Of a stretch of DNA of 64,000 bases, positions 1-23,200 are shown in pieces. The notes beneath the pieces were generated by a model. The model worked only from the letters and a program-made list of their open reading frames with translations. It was not told the origin of the DNA and ran no database searches. The stretch is taken from the NCBI RefSeq assembly GCF_023343835.1, contig NC_064444.1, positions 16,963,219 to 17,027,218 of the forward strand. The letters run 5' to 3'. The position numbers and the translations under genes are program-made. The DNA comes from Lagopus muta (taxonomy: Eukaryota; Chordata; Aves; Galliformes; Phasianidae). How positions within the stretch are numbered: the stretch's first letter is position 1; each line of letters opens with the position of its first letter.

Positions 1-20
1 TGGCTTCTGGGTTCTTTTAG

Positions 21-118
21 AAGATCCCCAAACCAGGGGGAGATCCCTCTGCCCCACGTGGCATCCTGCCTTCACCCAACTCTGGGCAAAGGGCAGATTT
101 CTCCCCATGCCCCACCAG
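21..118 (+). other. CNGB1: Possible additional upstream CNGB1 exon
   Basis: An acceptor-like TTCTTTTAG ends at base 20 and a donor-like CACCAG|GTAATA follows base 118. The 98 bases between are open in the frame that joins in phase to the exon at 141, giving 32 full codons after two leading bases. I do not recognise the peptide and it has no GARP motif. The downstream acceptor at 140 is good, so some upstream exon must join it; this may be it, or it may be intron. Low confidence. Confidence 0.3.
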
Positions 119-140
119 GTAATACTTTCTGCCTTTCCAG

Positions 141-12616
<12,476 letters not shown>

Positions 12617-12774
12617 GAACCAAGCTGCTGTGGGGGCTGGTGGCGCGAGTAGGAATTGGGCGCATGCCTTGGGTAGAAGCTTTCAGTCATTAATTATTCC
12701 TACAAATTGGAAGTAGGCATTGCTAAATAGGTGCTGCAGGTGGGCTCTGCCTTTCTTCTCTGCTTAGGCCTTCA

Positions 12775-12975
12775 TCCACTGCCAAAAGAGCTGTATGAGG
12801 TGGTGAGGGGTGGGCACAGCTGCATGGGGTGGGGGTCACCATCCCTGGGAGGTGTCCCAGAGTTGTGGGGATGTGGCCCTGAGGGACATGGTTTAGGTTG
12901 GCCACGCGTTGTGATAGTCAGACTAGATGGTCTCAGTGGTCTTTCCAGCCTTCATGATGCTATGATTCAAAGTTC
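12775..12975 (+). mobile_element. CR1 LINE 3' end in the CNGB1 3' UTR
   Basis: CR1 3' UTR (CATCCCTGGGAGGTGTCCCA, AGACTAGATGGTCTCAGTGG, CCTTCATGATGCTATGATTC), 5'-truncated. It lies between the stop codon and the presumed distal poly(A) signal. Confidence 0.8.
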
Positions 12976-13631
12976 TGTGCTCTGGAAACCTGTTCTATAG
13001 AGCATCTGTGTGCACGTTGCCTCTAAATATCAGGCCTGAGATCTTACGGAGGGACAGCCCAGAAGAATCAGCTTTTTATGTCTCTGAATGGTTAATGAGT
13101 GCCTGCTCAGATAAAGCATGAAGAGTTTTTCACCTCCAAAGCTGAGTCACCGGAGGGAAAACAACAAGACTTCTCTGTTGGGCCCAAGGTCGTCACAAGC
13201 AGCGGGAGCGTGACTCATCTGGAAAGGATCTGGGCTGCGATCCGGAGCCAAGCACAGACTCAAATCACCATAGTGAGTGCACAGGGGGAGCCCCTGGCCT
13301 CACACTGCCAGCCAACAGCTCCTGGGGAGGGGGAAGAAACCCAAACGTCAAGGAACTCCAGCATGCCCCATGGGCAGCCGCTGCCCTTAACATCGCATAG
13401 GAAACCCCAGCCTCCTGCCCGCCTCCCTCTGTAGTTTGTGTCCTCAGCTATTTGCACGTGGCTCCCTGCTGGGTAGAAGCAAAGTGCTTGGCAGTACAGA
13501 AATACCTCTATAAACAAACCAGGAAATGTGGCAAAGTCAGGCTGATGTGCTGCTGTGATTTTGATACGGCTTAGTGGAACAGTTTACATTGGTGGTGCTC
13601 TGTAACAGCTTTCATAATCCACCCTATCTAC

Positions 13632-13637
13632 AATAAA
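13632..13637 (+). terminator. Likely CNGB1 distal poly(A) signal
   Basis: AATAAA about 1.0 kb after the stop codon, the first canonical signal downstream on the + strand. Confidence 0.55.
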
Positions 13638-13834
13638 CACCACTTAGATTACCGCTCATTTTCTGTGGATTTATTTCAGAATTCCAGGTTTCCTGTGCCT
13701 GGAAGCAGAGCAGCTTGGGAAGGCAGTGCAATGCTCTGTTAAAAGCAACACAAAAATGCTTTGGGAAAGGTCTATGCTCTGCTGGAATGAGAAAACAGCC
13801 TCCCAGCTTCCTGCAGGACTCAGACAGGTAGATG

Positions 13835-13897
13835 GCACACAGGTGGAACGAGATGATCTTTAAGGCCCCTTCAACCCAAGCCATCCTGTGATTCCAT
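13835..13897 (+). mobile_element. CR1 LINE 3' tip
   Basis: GATGATCTTTAAGGCCCCTT followed by CAACCCAAGCCATCCTGTGA is the CR1 3' terminus, heavily 5'-truncated. Confidence 0.65.
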
Positions 13898-13992
13898 GGA
13901 GGGGGGAAAAAGCCAACCCACACCGACTCACACCTTTCCCAGCGCGTTTCAGAGGCCGTGTAACACTGCTAGTAGGATGTTCACACCTTTTT

Positions 13993-14190
13993 GTCATAGA
14001 ATCCCCTCGGCTGGAAAAGGCCTCCAAGGTCATCCAGTCCAACCATCCACCTACCACCAGTATTTCCCCACTAATCCACGTCCCTCAGAACAACATCTCA
14101 ACCTTTCTAGAGCACCTCCAGGGCCGGTGACTCAACCAATTTCCTGGGCAGCCCCTTCCAGTGCCTGACCACTCTTTCATTTCATTTTTC
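13993..14190 (-). mobile_element. CR1 LINE 3' end, reversed
   Basis: Starts with TCATAGAATCCCCTCGGCTG and runs through AGGTCATCCAGTCCAACCAT to TTCCAGTGCCTGACCACTCT, all standard reversed CR1 3' UTR phrases. It forms a back-to-back pair with the CR1 tip at 13,835. Confidence 0.87.
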
Positions 14191-15369
14191 CTAATATCCA
14201 TCCCTTTGCCTGATACCCATCCTTTTTCTTGATACCCAACCTTCTTCCGTTCCCAGAAGGAGGAAAGAAAGAACAAAAAGCTTTCTGAAGTGACAAATGC
14301 TCGCACGAGGATTTGAGTTTTCAACACTCGGCATTAGGAGATAATGGAAACATAACTGGTAATTCTGGAAGCACATGAAGGCTTAAAGCCATCCCCCACT
14401 GGACCTGTTTACGGCTTTAGCGCTTTGGAGATTATTCCCAGGTAATAATTAAGGTCGAGGTGGGGTTGGGCTTCCAGCCCATCTCCCTTTGCCATGCAAG
14501 GCTGTTGGGATAGGGCAGCTCCATGTTCATCCTGCTGGCTGGGGGCTGGCCATCAGTCATCCCTCTGCTGCAACCCACAGCTCTGTTGCTACTCTTGCAA
14601 TGGGCACTCTTTGTGTTGGCTCCCATTGAACATATCGTCACTGCATTTCCTTTCAGCTTTCAGCTCCATTTTGATGTTGGCTGAGCATTTTATCGATCCA
14701 CAATGAGATGCTCTAATAATATTAATGCAGTATATGGGGATCTGTCCACGCAGCCACCACTGCCAGCCAAGCACTGATAGCTGCGCTGGAAATTCTGCAT
14801 TGCAGACTTCTCCCTCACTTCTATTTCCCTCATTTCAACCATTTAGCTGAGGTTTATAATTGCAAACACTTGCCTGCTTCCCTTTTCCTACAGCCAGAGC
14901 CTGGGCAGGTATCTTCTCTATTTATAGTGAGAGCAATCTTATAAAAAGATTAAGTGCAATTGCAGGTTAATCGCCGATAAGGTTATAACGAAAGTAAAAA
15001 CAAATAAGCAGGTTTGGGGATTAGATCTGGGCCTAAAAGAAATTGCAAGATAAATGGAAAGTCCCTCTAAGTGGCATTTAATTATAAAGCTTGAAATGAA
15101 ATGAAGCGTTTCGATCTCAAAACCCAGAGATCTCAGCCAGCACAACACACTCCTAAAATGAATGCTGTTTCTGTCCATACATTTTTTTCTGTTGCATGGA
15201 TCTGCTTAGAGTCAAGGCTGCAGTCCTGCCCCTGAATCCAGCTTGGTGCGAAGCAGAGCTGAGCGATGCCTGCTTTGCTCTGCTGGAAAGGGGAGCATCT
15301 CAGACTGCATCTCAGCTGCAGTCATTTGGAATTAACACCCCGAAATAAGGAGTGATGTTCTTCCTTTGA

Positions 15370-15545
15370 TAGGATCAGAGAATCATTAAGGTTGGAAAAG
15401 GCCTCTAAGTCCATCCAGTTGACCTACCAATATTGCCTGCTAGACCACATCCCTTTTCTCACCCTTCCCTCATCTACTTGTTCTCGTTTTGGGATGAAAC
15501 TTTCCAAGTGTTCGTTTCCAATCCCTCAGGGAGATCTGAGCAACA
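15370..15545 (-). mobile_element. CR1 LINE 3' end, reversed
   Basis: AGAGAATCATTAAGGTTGGA and AAGGCCTCTAAGTCCATCCA begin a reversed CR1 3' end that decays towards 15,545. Confidence 0.8.
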
Positions 15546-15696
15546 TGCAGCGAGTTGGCGTTGAGTCATTGGAAGAATTACATATCCATGTTATTATTTC
15601 ATTCCATTTCCCCCTTGTGGAGGTTGCTGGATGCATGTGAAGAGCTGGAAGTCAAAGGGATGTGGTCAGTGGGCATGGAGGGAGAGGGGAAATCAG

Positions 15697-15738
15697 ACCT
15701 GGGGGGCTTAGAGGTCTTTTCCAACCACTATGGTTCAT
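15697..15738 (+). mobile_element. CR1 LINE 3' tip
   Basis: GGGCTTAGAGGTCTTTTCCA followed by ACCACTATGGTTC resembles the CR1 terminus. It is short and diverged. Confidence 0.4.
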
Positions 15739-15844
15739 TGTCAGGTAGGGCAAAAACAACCAGAAAAGAGTGATAGATGAAGTAGAGGGGCTGCTGCACA
15801 GGGACATATTGCCAGCCCTGGCTGGGACTGCTGGGATCAAATGG

Positions 15845-16255
15845 CACAGCATGGCATGACATGGCATGGCTTGGCATAGCATGGGATGGGATGGCATGGC
15901 ACGAGATATGATGGCATGACATGGAACGGCATGACATAGGATGGCATAAAATGGCACGGCATAGCATGGGATGGGATGGCATGGCATAGGATGGCATGGC
16001 ATGGAGTGACATGACATGGGATGGCATAAGATGGGATGGCATAGCATGGGGTGGGATGGCATGATGTGGAATGACATAGGATGGCATAGCGTAAGATGGC
16101 ATGGCATGGGATGGCCTGGCATGGAATGACATACGATGGCACAGCATGGCATGATATGGAATGGCACAGGATGGCAAGGCACAGCATGGCACAGCATGGC
16201 ACAGCACGGCATAGCACAACATGGGATGGCATAGGATGGCATGGCATGGCACGGC
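15845..16255. repeat. Pentanucleotide-based satellite (ATGGC / ATAGC / ATGGG)
   Basis: About 410 bases built from 5-base words, chiefly ATGGC with ATAGC, ACGGC, ATGGG and ATGAC variants, often as ten-base pairs such as GATGGCATGG. All reading frames are open on one or both strands (CHAMP-like peptides on the minus strand), which is a repeat artefact. It lies in the CNGB1-KIFC3 intergenic region. Confidence 0.9.
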
Positions 16256-17077
16256 TCTGTCCTAGCACAAGGTGGAGGAATGAGGAGCAGCCTGACGATT
16301 GGCTCAGCCCAGAAAAGAGGTTCCTTTGTACTGCAGAAATGCCGATATCACGTGCAGCTCTCTCTGCTGCCATGGTTACTGCCTGCTGCAGTGCATGCAG
16401 CACAGCGGTGTGACCATGCTGAGCTGGGAAGTGCAGCAGCAGCATGGCTCTGGGTCCTCCTGCAGCACTGGGCAGTGTCCCATCACTTTCTACATGAACG
16501 CTTTTTTCATTAAAGTGTTTTACTGAGCGCTAATTACGTTGGTTTTCCTTCTGTAAATGAGCCCGATATGATCTGTGTGTCTTGGCAAACAGCCTCGAGA
16601 ACAGTAACCAAAGCCTTTTTGTTTGATCGCTGTTTGCTTTGCAAATCTCCCTGCTCTCACCGTTCCTGGCTGCCTTCAGACAGCCCGCACGTGCGGGTAG
16701 ATGGGAGGGAAATGGGGCTCTGTGTCATTCCTCCTGCAGGAACAGGAAAGGTTTGGGTGTTCCTGAGGCCCTGGGGTCAAGGCGAGGGGTCGGTGGGTGC
16801 TGGGACCGCCGTTGTCCCCCTTGCTGTGCGTTCAAGTGGGGTGGCACTCAGGGAGCAAACCTGCTCCCATCTGAGCGCAGTTATCTGCAGAGGGAGAAAA
16901 GTCCACCTGTCCACCCATCTAAGAAATAGGTTATGTCAGCAATTTGCAGGGCTGGGCTTTAATCTGCTCTTAAGGCACCGGCAGACAGGAGCAGAGGGGA
17001 CGTTGCTTTCTCCTCCGTTGCAAACGGAGCGCTCTGCAGCAGCTGCCCTGGGGACCTTTAGGGGAGCAGGAGGTGCC
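16256..17077. other. Intergenic or upstream regulatory stretch
   Basis: Moderately GC-rich unique DNA between the pentanucleotide satellite and the candidate exon at 17,078. I see no gene signal beyond chance open frames. Confidence 0.5.
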
Positions 17078-17212
17078 ATGCATGCGCTGGGTGCTCTGGC
17101 TGCTCTCTCACTGCTGGGCTGGACCAAGGGCAGCAAACGGCGGAGTGTGGCTCTGCAGAACACCGGAGGACTTCCAGGAGAGAGGCGGTGGGCAGCAGGG
17201 CCCGGCCTCCAG
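17078..17212 (+). other. KIFC3: Candidate upstream first coding exon of KIFC3 (hydrophobic N-terminus)
   Basis: An ATG at 17,078 (GTGCCATGC context) opens 45 codons ending at a strong donor CTCCAG|GTGAGA in phase 0. The peptide begins MHALGALAALSLLGW, a hydrophobic segment followed by a basic patch (TKGSKRRS), like a signal anchor. It joins in phase to the candidate exon 20,743-20,815, which joins in phase to KIFC3 exon 21,962. The family member KIFC2, as I recall it, also has a hydrophobic N-terminus. No similarity to the human KIFC3 N-terminus was recognised, so it is a prediction only. Confidence 0.4.
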
Positions 17213-19139
17213 GTGAGAGGTGTGGGATGGGAGCGATGGAGGTGAGCAGCCACATCCATCTGTTGCCATGCAGCTCCGAGCTGTGCACCAGGTGTGGGTG
17301 TAGGGCTGTGCATTATATATGAGAGGTGTGAATAATGCATGGCAGGGTAAGTTTGCAGTCCGAGCAGTCGGGGGGTGGAGGAGCTGTGCCATAGCTCTCC
17401 AAGGATCCCCCTCCAGCCGGGCACAGGGTGACCACAACAGCACTGCTCTTCCCACAGAGGCTCCTATGGCTGCGTGTCGCTGTGGGATTCAGCGCTGAGC
17501 AGCCAGGCCGTGCGCTCAGTGTCCGTTAGTGGCACAGCCGCTGACATCAGCCTCCAAACTCCGTTCCCTAAATTATTCACAATTACTGCTTGAGCATCTC
17601 CTCCAAAACCAAGCATGCTTCTGAGGGCACTAAAAATAGACGGCTTCGCTGAGGACGGGGTGCATTTTTTAAAGGAGACTGCTGCCATCCCTTCTGCTGG
17701 TGCTCGCACCTCCTGCCCAGGCAGCTGCAGGCTCTGCTCTTGGGGATAAGAAGGGCAGGGATGGGGCCAGGCCCTGCAGGGACCCTCGAACTGCACAGCA
17801 GGAGAAAAAGACACGGCTGCTGACGTTGGGTGGGTGAGTGAGGGCGGCTCCGGGCCACCTGAGCATTGCCCTATCTCAGCATCGCTGCCTGCGGGTTGGG
17901 TTAATTCCCACTGTGAGCTTGGAAACGAGTACAAATTTCTCACTAAGACTTAATTAAAACTCGCTAAAGAGCTTAAATGGCGACAAGGGAGTGTGGGGTT
18001 TCTTTAGTCGCTCCTGTGGGCTCAGCACAGAGATCCCCTCGCTGGGGCTCTCGGGGAGGAGCAGAGTTACAGCACTGAGCTGTGTTATCATTAATTGCTC
18101 TCTGGGGATGCGTTCTCCATCTGATCCTCCTGGTGGCAATTCCCTGCAGAGAGCACCCAGGTATGCCCCCACCTGCATTCCTGCCATCAGCTTGCTGGGA
18201 GGGAATGGAGGGGGGAGGTTAAACTTTTGCTAGGATATCATATTTTCCCCCCATCTCCCCGGAGGTGTTGCAGATGTAGGTTAAATATTTGCTTGGGGCG
18301 AATGCAAAGGGCCCCCATCAGCACAGCGGTGCAATCAATGGGGCTTCCCTCCATCCACACTCATGGGCAAATGGGGGGAAATGGGAATGAAGCCGCCTGA
18401 CTGAGCAGATCTCTCATTGCACAACACACACAGGAGGTGGCAGCGGGGCCGGCCGCCCTCCTGCTGCTCTCCCAGCGCTCATTGATTCCGGGCCGGCACT
18501 CGGATGTCTGCTCTCAGGCTGGCAGCGAAGAGGGAGGCTTTGCAGACAGGGAAAAAGCTGCTCTAAAAGGAAGGGCAGAGCCCGCGGCGCCGCGTTGGAA
18601 CGTGGAGAGAAAGCAAAGGCAGCACTCAGTGAGCTGGGGATGGAGGGGGGGTGGAGGGGGGCAGCCCTATTGCTCACAGCACCCGCCGCGGGGTGACAGA
18701 GGGGCTTGTTTCAATGGGGAAGAGCCCTGAGGGTGGGGGATTTCCGTCCTCATCCCCAAATACCATTCTCAGGCTGAGCCCCACCGACAAGGTGGGCACC
18801 CAAATCTCCTGGTGCACTGGGGTCATGCTTTGGGAGCCATCCATCTCCCTCTCCCCTCGTCCATTCAAGTCCCTTTTGATGTAATTATGCTGCATAATCG
18901 CAGTGCCATCAAAAACCTGAAGCATTGAAAGGACAGGAAATGACTTAACGCCCAGAACCATTTGCATAAACATTATTTTGCCCTCACAGCTCGTAAATTA
19001 AGTAAGTCAGTGACAATACGACATTAGAGTCTCTGCTGGAATGCTTACAGTCACCTCGTGTCCGTCCTCATCATCGCTGAATCAACAGCAGCAGCTGCAG
19101 GGATATGGGGAGCCCTGCGTGGTGAACCCCGACAGCACC
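17213..19139. other. Upstream or intronic stretch without confirmed genes
   Basis: Unique DNA. AT-rich low-repeat patches at about 17,880-17,990 and 18,860-19,030 (with TTTGCATAAACATTATTTTG) stand out as possible regulatory elements. If the exon at 17,078 is real, this is KIFC3 intron 1. Confidence 0.5.
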
Positions 19140-19600
19140 CACAGTGGGGCTGAGAGGGGCTGTATAGGGCTATGAGGGGCTGAGAGGGGCTGTGTGAGGC
19201 TGTGTAGGGCTATGAAGGGCTGTGTGAGGCTGAAAGAGGTTATGTGGGGCTATGTGGGGCTGTGTAGGGCTAGGAGGGGCTGAAAGAGGTTACGTTGGCT
19301 GTGTAGGGGCTGTTTGGGGCTATGAGGGGCTGTAAGGGGCTGAGAGGGGCAGAGTTGGGCTATGTACAGCTATGAGGGGCTGAGTGGGGCTATGTAGGGC
19401 TATGTGGGGCTGAAATGGGCTATACGGAGCTCTGTGGAAATGAGAGAGGCTGTGTAGGTCTGTGTGGGGCTAAGAGGGGCTGTAAGGGGCTGAGACTACC
19501 AGAGTTGGGCTTTGTGGGGCTGAGAGGGGCTGTGCGAGGCTACGGGGGGCTGTAAGGGGCTGAGAGAGGCAGAGTTGGGCTTTGTGGGGTCGAGAGGGGC
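19140..19600. repeat. GGGGCTGTGT/GGGGCTATGA minisatellite beside the KIFC3 CpG island
   Basis: About 45 tandem units of roughly 10 bases (GGGGCTATGA, GGGGCTGAGA, GGGGCTGTGT, AGGGCTATGT), imperfect and with no C on this strand except in GCT. It ends where the CpG-rich promoter begins. Confidence 0.88.
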
Positions 19601-20280
19601 AGCGTGGGGCCGTGCATCCCCCAGGCACCGCCGTCCGTCGGGGGTCCCGGGCGTTGCCAGGGCAACGAACCGGGGCGGAGCAGCCCGGTGCCGACGCTCG
19701 GATGGGCGGGACCGGGGCGGGGAACGGAGCGGCTGCGGGCGGCCGGTGAGCGGCACCGGGAGGGCACCGGGAGCGGGCGGGGCCGGGCCGGGCCGGGCTT
19801 CCCTTTGTCTGCGGGACGGCGGTGGGCGGGACCGGGGTGCGGAGCGGGGACGGCGGAGCTTTGCGAGGCGCCGAGCCGCTCTCCCCGCGGACGCCGAGGG
19901 GTCGCCGAGCCGGGGAACCCCGTGCCATGCCGGCGGCCCGCCCGGGCCGGGAGCTGCCCCCGCAGCGTGAGTACCGCACGGCTCCGCGGAGGGGCGGGGG
20001 GAGGAACCGGCAAGCCCGCATTCTTCGCATTGCTGCGCGGCCGGGGAGCGGGAGCGAGCTGCAGGGGCGTGGGGTGCCCTGCGGGCTGCGCGTCCTCCTG
20101 CCGCTCTGCTTCGGGTCTCAGGCACTCCGCAAAGCGACGTTTGGGGCGGTGCAGGAAGGGTCCGCCCGGTCCGTGGGCTCGGGCTGGCTGCGGGCTCCGC
20201 GCTGCCGCCGCCGTCGATCTACGGGGCCGGCCGTCCCCGCTCAGCGCTGCGAAAGGAGGGGAACTTTTGACCAGGGCGGG
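19600..20280 (+). promoter_or_regulatory. KIFC3: KIFC3 CpG-island promoter
   Basis: Dense CpG sequence with GGGCGG and GGGGCGG Sp1-type boxes around 19,700-19,830, an X-box palindrome at 19,653, and the first coding ATG at 19,927. There is no TATA box, as expected for a broadly expressed gene. Confidence 0.8.
19653..19666. promoter_or_regulatory. RFX X-box palindrome at the KIFC3 promoter
   Basis: GTTGCCAGGGCAAC is a perfect inverted repeat (GTTGCC and GGCAAC with a 2-base spacer). It matches the X-box consensus bound by RFX factors, which drive ciliary genes. It sits 261 bases upstream of the ATG. Confidence 0.75.
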
Positions 20281-23200
20281 GAGCTGATCCGTGCCGTTCC
20301 CTTGCAGAATCACCTCGCCAGCACTTTCTTTTTTTTTAACTGGTGGCATTAAAAATAGATTATTTTTTTTTTCCTTGCAAGCTGGCGAATGCGGCATTAC
20401 ACAACAGCCCGGACTTCTTTGACCTTTGCCATATTCCTCTCCTCTCCTCCCTCCTTCTGGGTTTTCCTTTGGTGTAGCAGCTGGAAAAGCCCCAGCACTT
20501 TGCATTCAATCTTGAGACACTGGGGCCTTGCTGAAGCCCACCCAGCACACAGGCACCAACGTGTAACGGGCAGACCCGAAGGCAGCCGGCTGAGTTCCTC
20601 TTGACAATAGAGGGTGGGGACGTGGGACCGTCCTTGCTGTGCCCGGACGGTGTGGGTGACCTGGGGACGTGGGGCTGGAGGAGCACACCCAGTGGGATGG
20701 CACAGAGAGGCCAGGAGCCCAGCAGCACGTTTCACCCTGCAGGCACAGGTCTTGCTGGAGGACGGCCAGCAGCCGGCCCTGCCACGCACCACGGAGGAAC
20801 CACCAGCATCCCCACGTGAGCCTGCAGTGCCAGGGCAAGCAGCCTGCACCATGAGCCTGGAGAAAGCCGGTGAGGGGAGCGTGGACATGGCCAGGACTGA
20901 GGGGTGGGGGCTGGGGAGCAGCCAGGGGTGCACACACCCTCACATCCTCCAAAAGGGACCCGGTGCCCATGCAGGTGATGCACGTGGTGTCTCCAACCGG
21001 AGCATCAGTGCCTCCCTGAGTCGTGCCTAGCACAGCTGGGTGGAGGCAGTGCTCACCAGAGGGAGGGCAGGAGGGTCTGCTGCCTTCAGGTTTGGGTTTC
21101 CTGTCCCTTTGGTATGGGGAGGGAGCGGGTGCTGAGCGAGGCTGTGCACGCAGCCTCGGGCAGGAGAACAAAAAGCAGCAGTCTTTCTGGAGGTAGTGCC
21201 AGGAGCACAGATTCCTGGCTGTCCCTCTTTGCTGCCTCTTTGCTCAAAGAAAGCACAAGTCCCCACAGCTGTCAGTACTCAGGACAGCTGAAGCCTTGCA
21301 GCATGTGTGTGAAACACAACTGGCACACGGCATCAGCCTGCCTGCAGGCAGCTAAGCAGCTCCCAGCATCACCTTTTGCCTTCCAACCTTCTCTTTCCAG
21401 GCAAGGCAGGGAGCAGCCCGGATCCATGCTGCTGGTTCCACCGGCACTGCATGGCAGTGAGTCAGGCCAGCTTGTCTCCTGCTGGAACCACGGAGCAATT
21501 TAGGGCTTCGTTTGCAGAAAGCTGTGTTTAAACTCATGCCGTGAAGGTCAGAAAGTCGCACTCAACAAGCAGTGCCACCGTTTGGGTCGCCTGTGTAATT
21601 TGAATTTGGCTTCCATTACGCTGCCGTGTTCAGTGACGCAGCCTTTAATAACACCATCCCATGCTGTTTTTCCACCAGCACCTGCTCATTCGGGGAAAAA
21701 AAGGATGAGGTGCTGAGGGGGTGAATCAGAGGCAGCAGCGGGGCTGGCACGTCCACACAGGGCACCCTGGGGTGTGCCGTGGGATGCCGGCATCCCTCTG
21801 TCTGTACCACAGGCAGGCATTGGTGTCGCTGCCCTCCCACAGGGACCCCCGGCACTGCTGTGCTCCTGTTGCTGCCCTCCTCGGGTTTCTGTCCCCGCTG
21901 AGTGCCCGTGTCCCCCTGGGGCTGGCTGATCCCGACCCCGCTGTGCTCTCTCTTGCCGCAGGGGGTCGGTTTTGCAGCGGGAAACGCGCCGGTCTGCCGG
22001 CCCAGCGGCCCTTCCCTGTCATCCAGAAGGTGGTGGCATCCATGGCTCACCTGCAGGAGGAGAAGCTGCGGCTGCAGGAGGAGCTGCTGGCTCTGCAGGA
22101 GAAACTGGCTGCCCGCGAGAGCGAGGAGATGGCCGTCTCCGTCCAGCTGCGAGGGCAGGTAGGGGGGCTTTGGGCACGCTCCGGGCTTCCAGCTGTGGGT
22201 TGTGATCTGTAGCATGAGGGCTCGGGGTGCTCGAGCCATCTCGAGTGAGGAGCAATCAGGGCTGTGTCGGTGCTGGCTGTGCTGCTGTGGGGGGGGGCTG
22301 GCCTCGGTGTTGACCCCCTAATGCTTCTCGTGCCGGTGCAGACGCAGCTGTGGATGTGAGGACCTTCCTCATTACAGGGAGATTGAAACCCAGGCTGCTA
22401 ATAAAGGGATTTGCATGTGGATGTTGTGGAAGCTATTACAGTCAGGTTTGGCTTGTTCCACTGGTGTCAAAAAGGTGGATGTAATTGTCCTGGATCTGGT
22501 TGGCATAGTCTGCATGACACAAGCAGGACAGGCAGCTGGCGTGCTGGGGCTGTACGGCACGGGTAAACCTGGGCTCCGGGAGCTCAGCAATGGCCGGGCC
22601 GGGCCTCAGCCCCCAGCCCACTGCCAAGGAATCCCTGAACGGCCTGGAGAGCAGGCTGCAGCCGGAGCTGCCTGAGGAGGTAGGGCATGGGGCTGTGCTG
22701 GCGTAGCAGGGCACCGCACTGGGGAGCAGAGGAAGCAGCTCCTTTCCCCATTGAGCTTCTGCTGGACATGTGGCTGGGGGCTTTCAGCTCTGCGTGTGGG
22801 GCTGTGTGCTTTCCTGTGAGGTTTATCCTTGAGGTTCTGAAAGGTGCGGGGACATGGTTGGGGCTGGAAGCACGTGGGGAGCGCAGCCCTGCGGTGTGCT
22901 GTTTGTCTGAGCAGGAGGGTGGTGGCTTAGCCATGGCTCTGTGTCCCCCTCCTCCCATCTGGAGCACCAACGGGCTGTGCTGAGAAAGGGCTGAGGGACA
23001 GAGGAGGAAGGGTTGAGCTGAGGTCCTGGCTCTGGGAGCAGCCTCTGCTGCCGGCACACGCAGGAGGTGCGCTCGGGCAGCTTGCCGCGCCGCCGTCGCT
23101 GCAAAGGAGTGGCTTATAACTTATCATAATTAATTACAGCACAATGTGAGCGCGTTCGTGTTTGTTATAAATCAGCAGCTCCTAGATGATGATCTGTGGA

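Larger units (their letters stand above)
12617..13650 (+). other. CNGB1: CNGB1 3' untranslated region (presumed)
   Basis: Everything from the TGA to about 15 bases past the first AATAAA on this strand (13,632). It includes a CR1 tail. An open frame at 13,099-13,434 inside it has no recognisable content. The true cleavage site is inferred. Confidence 0.55.
13651..15840. other. Intergenic stretch, AT-rich with CR1 pieces
   Basis: No exon-like structure seen. It holds several CR1 fragments and an AT-rich, low-repeat island at about 14,780-15,180 that may be conserved non-coding DNA. Confidence 0.6.

Noticed and set aside
13099-13434. 111-codon + frame downstream of the CNGB1 stop
   Set aside because: Lies in the presumed 3' UTR, with no splice link to CNGB1 and no recognisable domain.
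15652-16445. Minus-strand frames of about 170-200 codons rich in Cys/His/Met/Pro
   Set aside because: Generated by the 5-base satellite. Three frames are open at once, which is typical of a repeat lacking stop words.
19470-20505. Long frames on both strands of the KIFC3 CpG island
   Set aside because: GC-rich DNA is poor in stop codons. No splice logic, domain or conserved peptide beyond the short KIFC3 start exon.
20360-21171. Minus-strand frames of 120-220 codons in the KIFC3 first-intron region
   Set aside because: No start context, domain or splice structure. Composition only.
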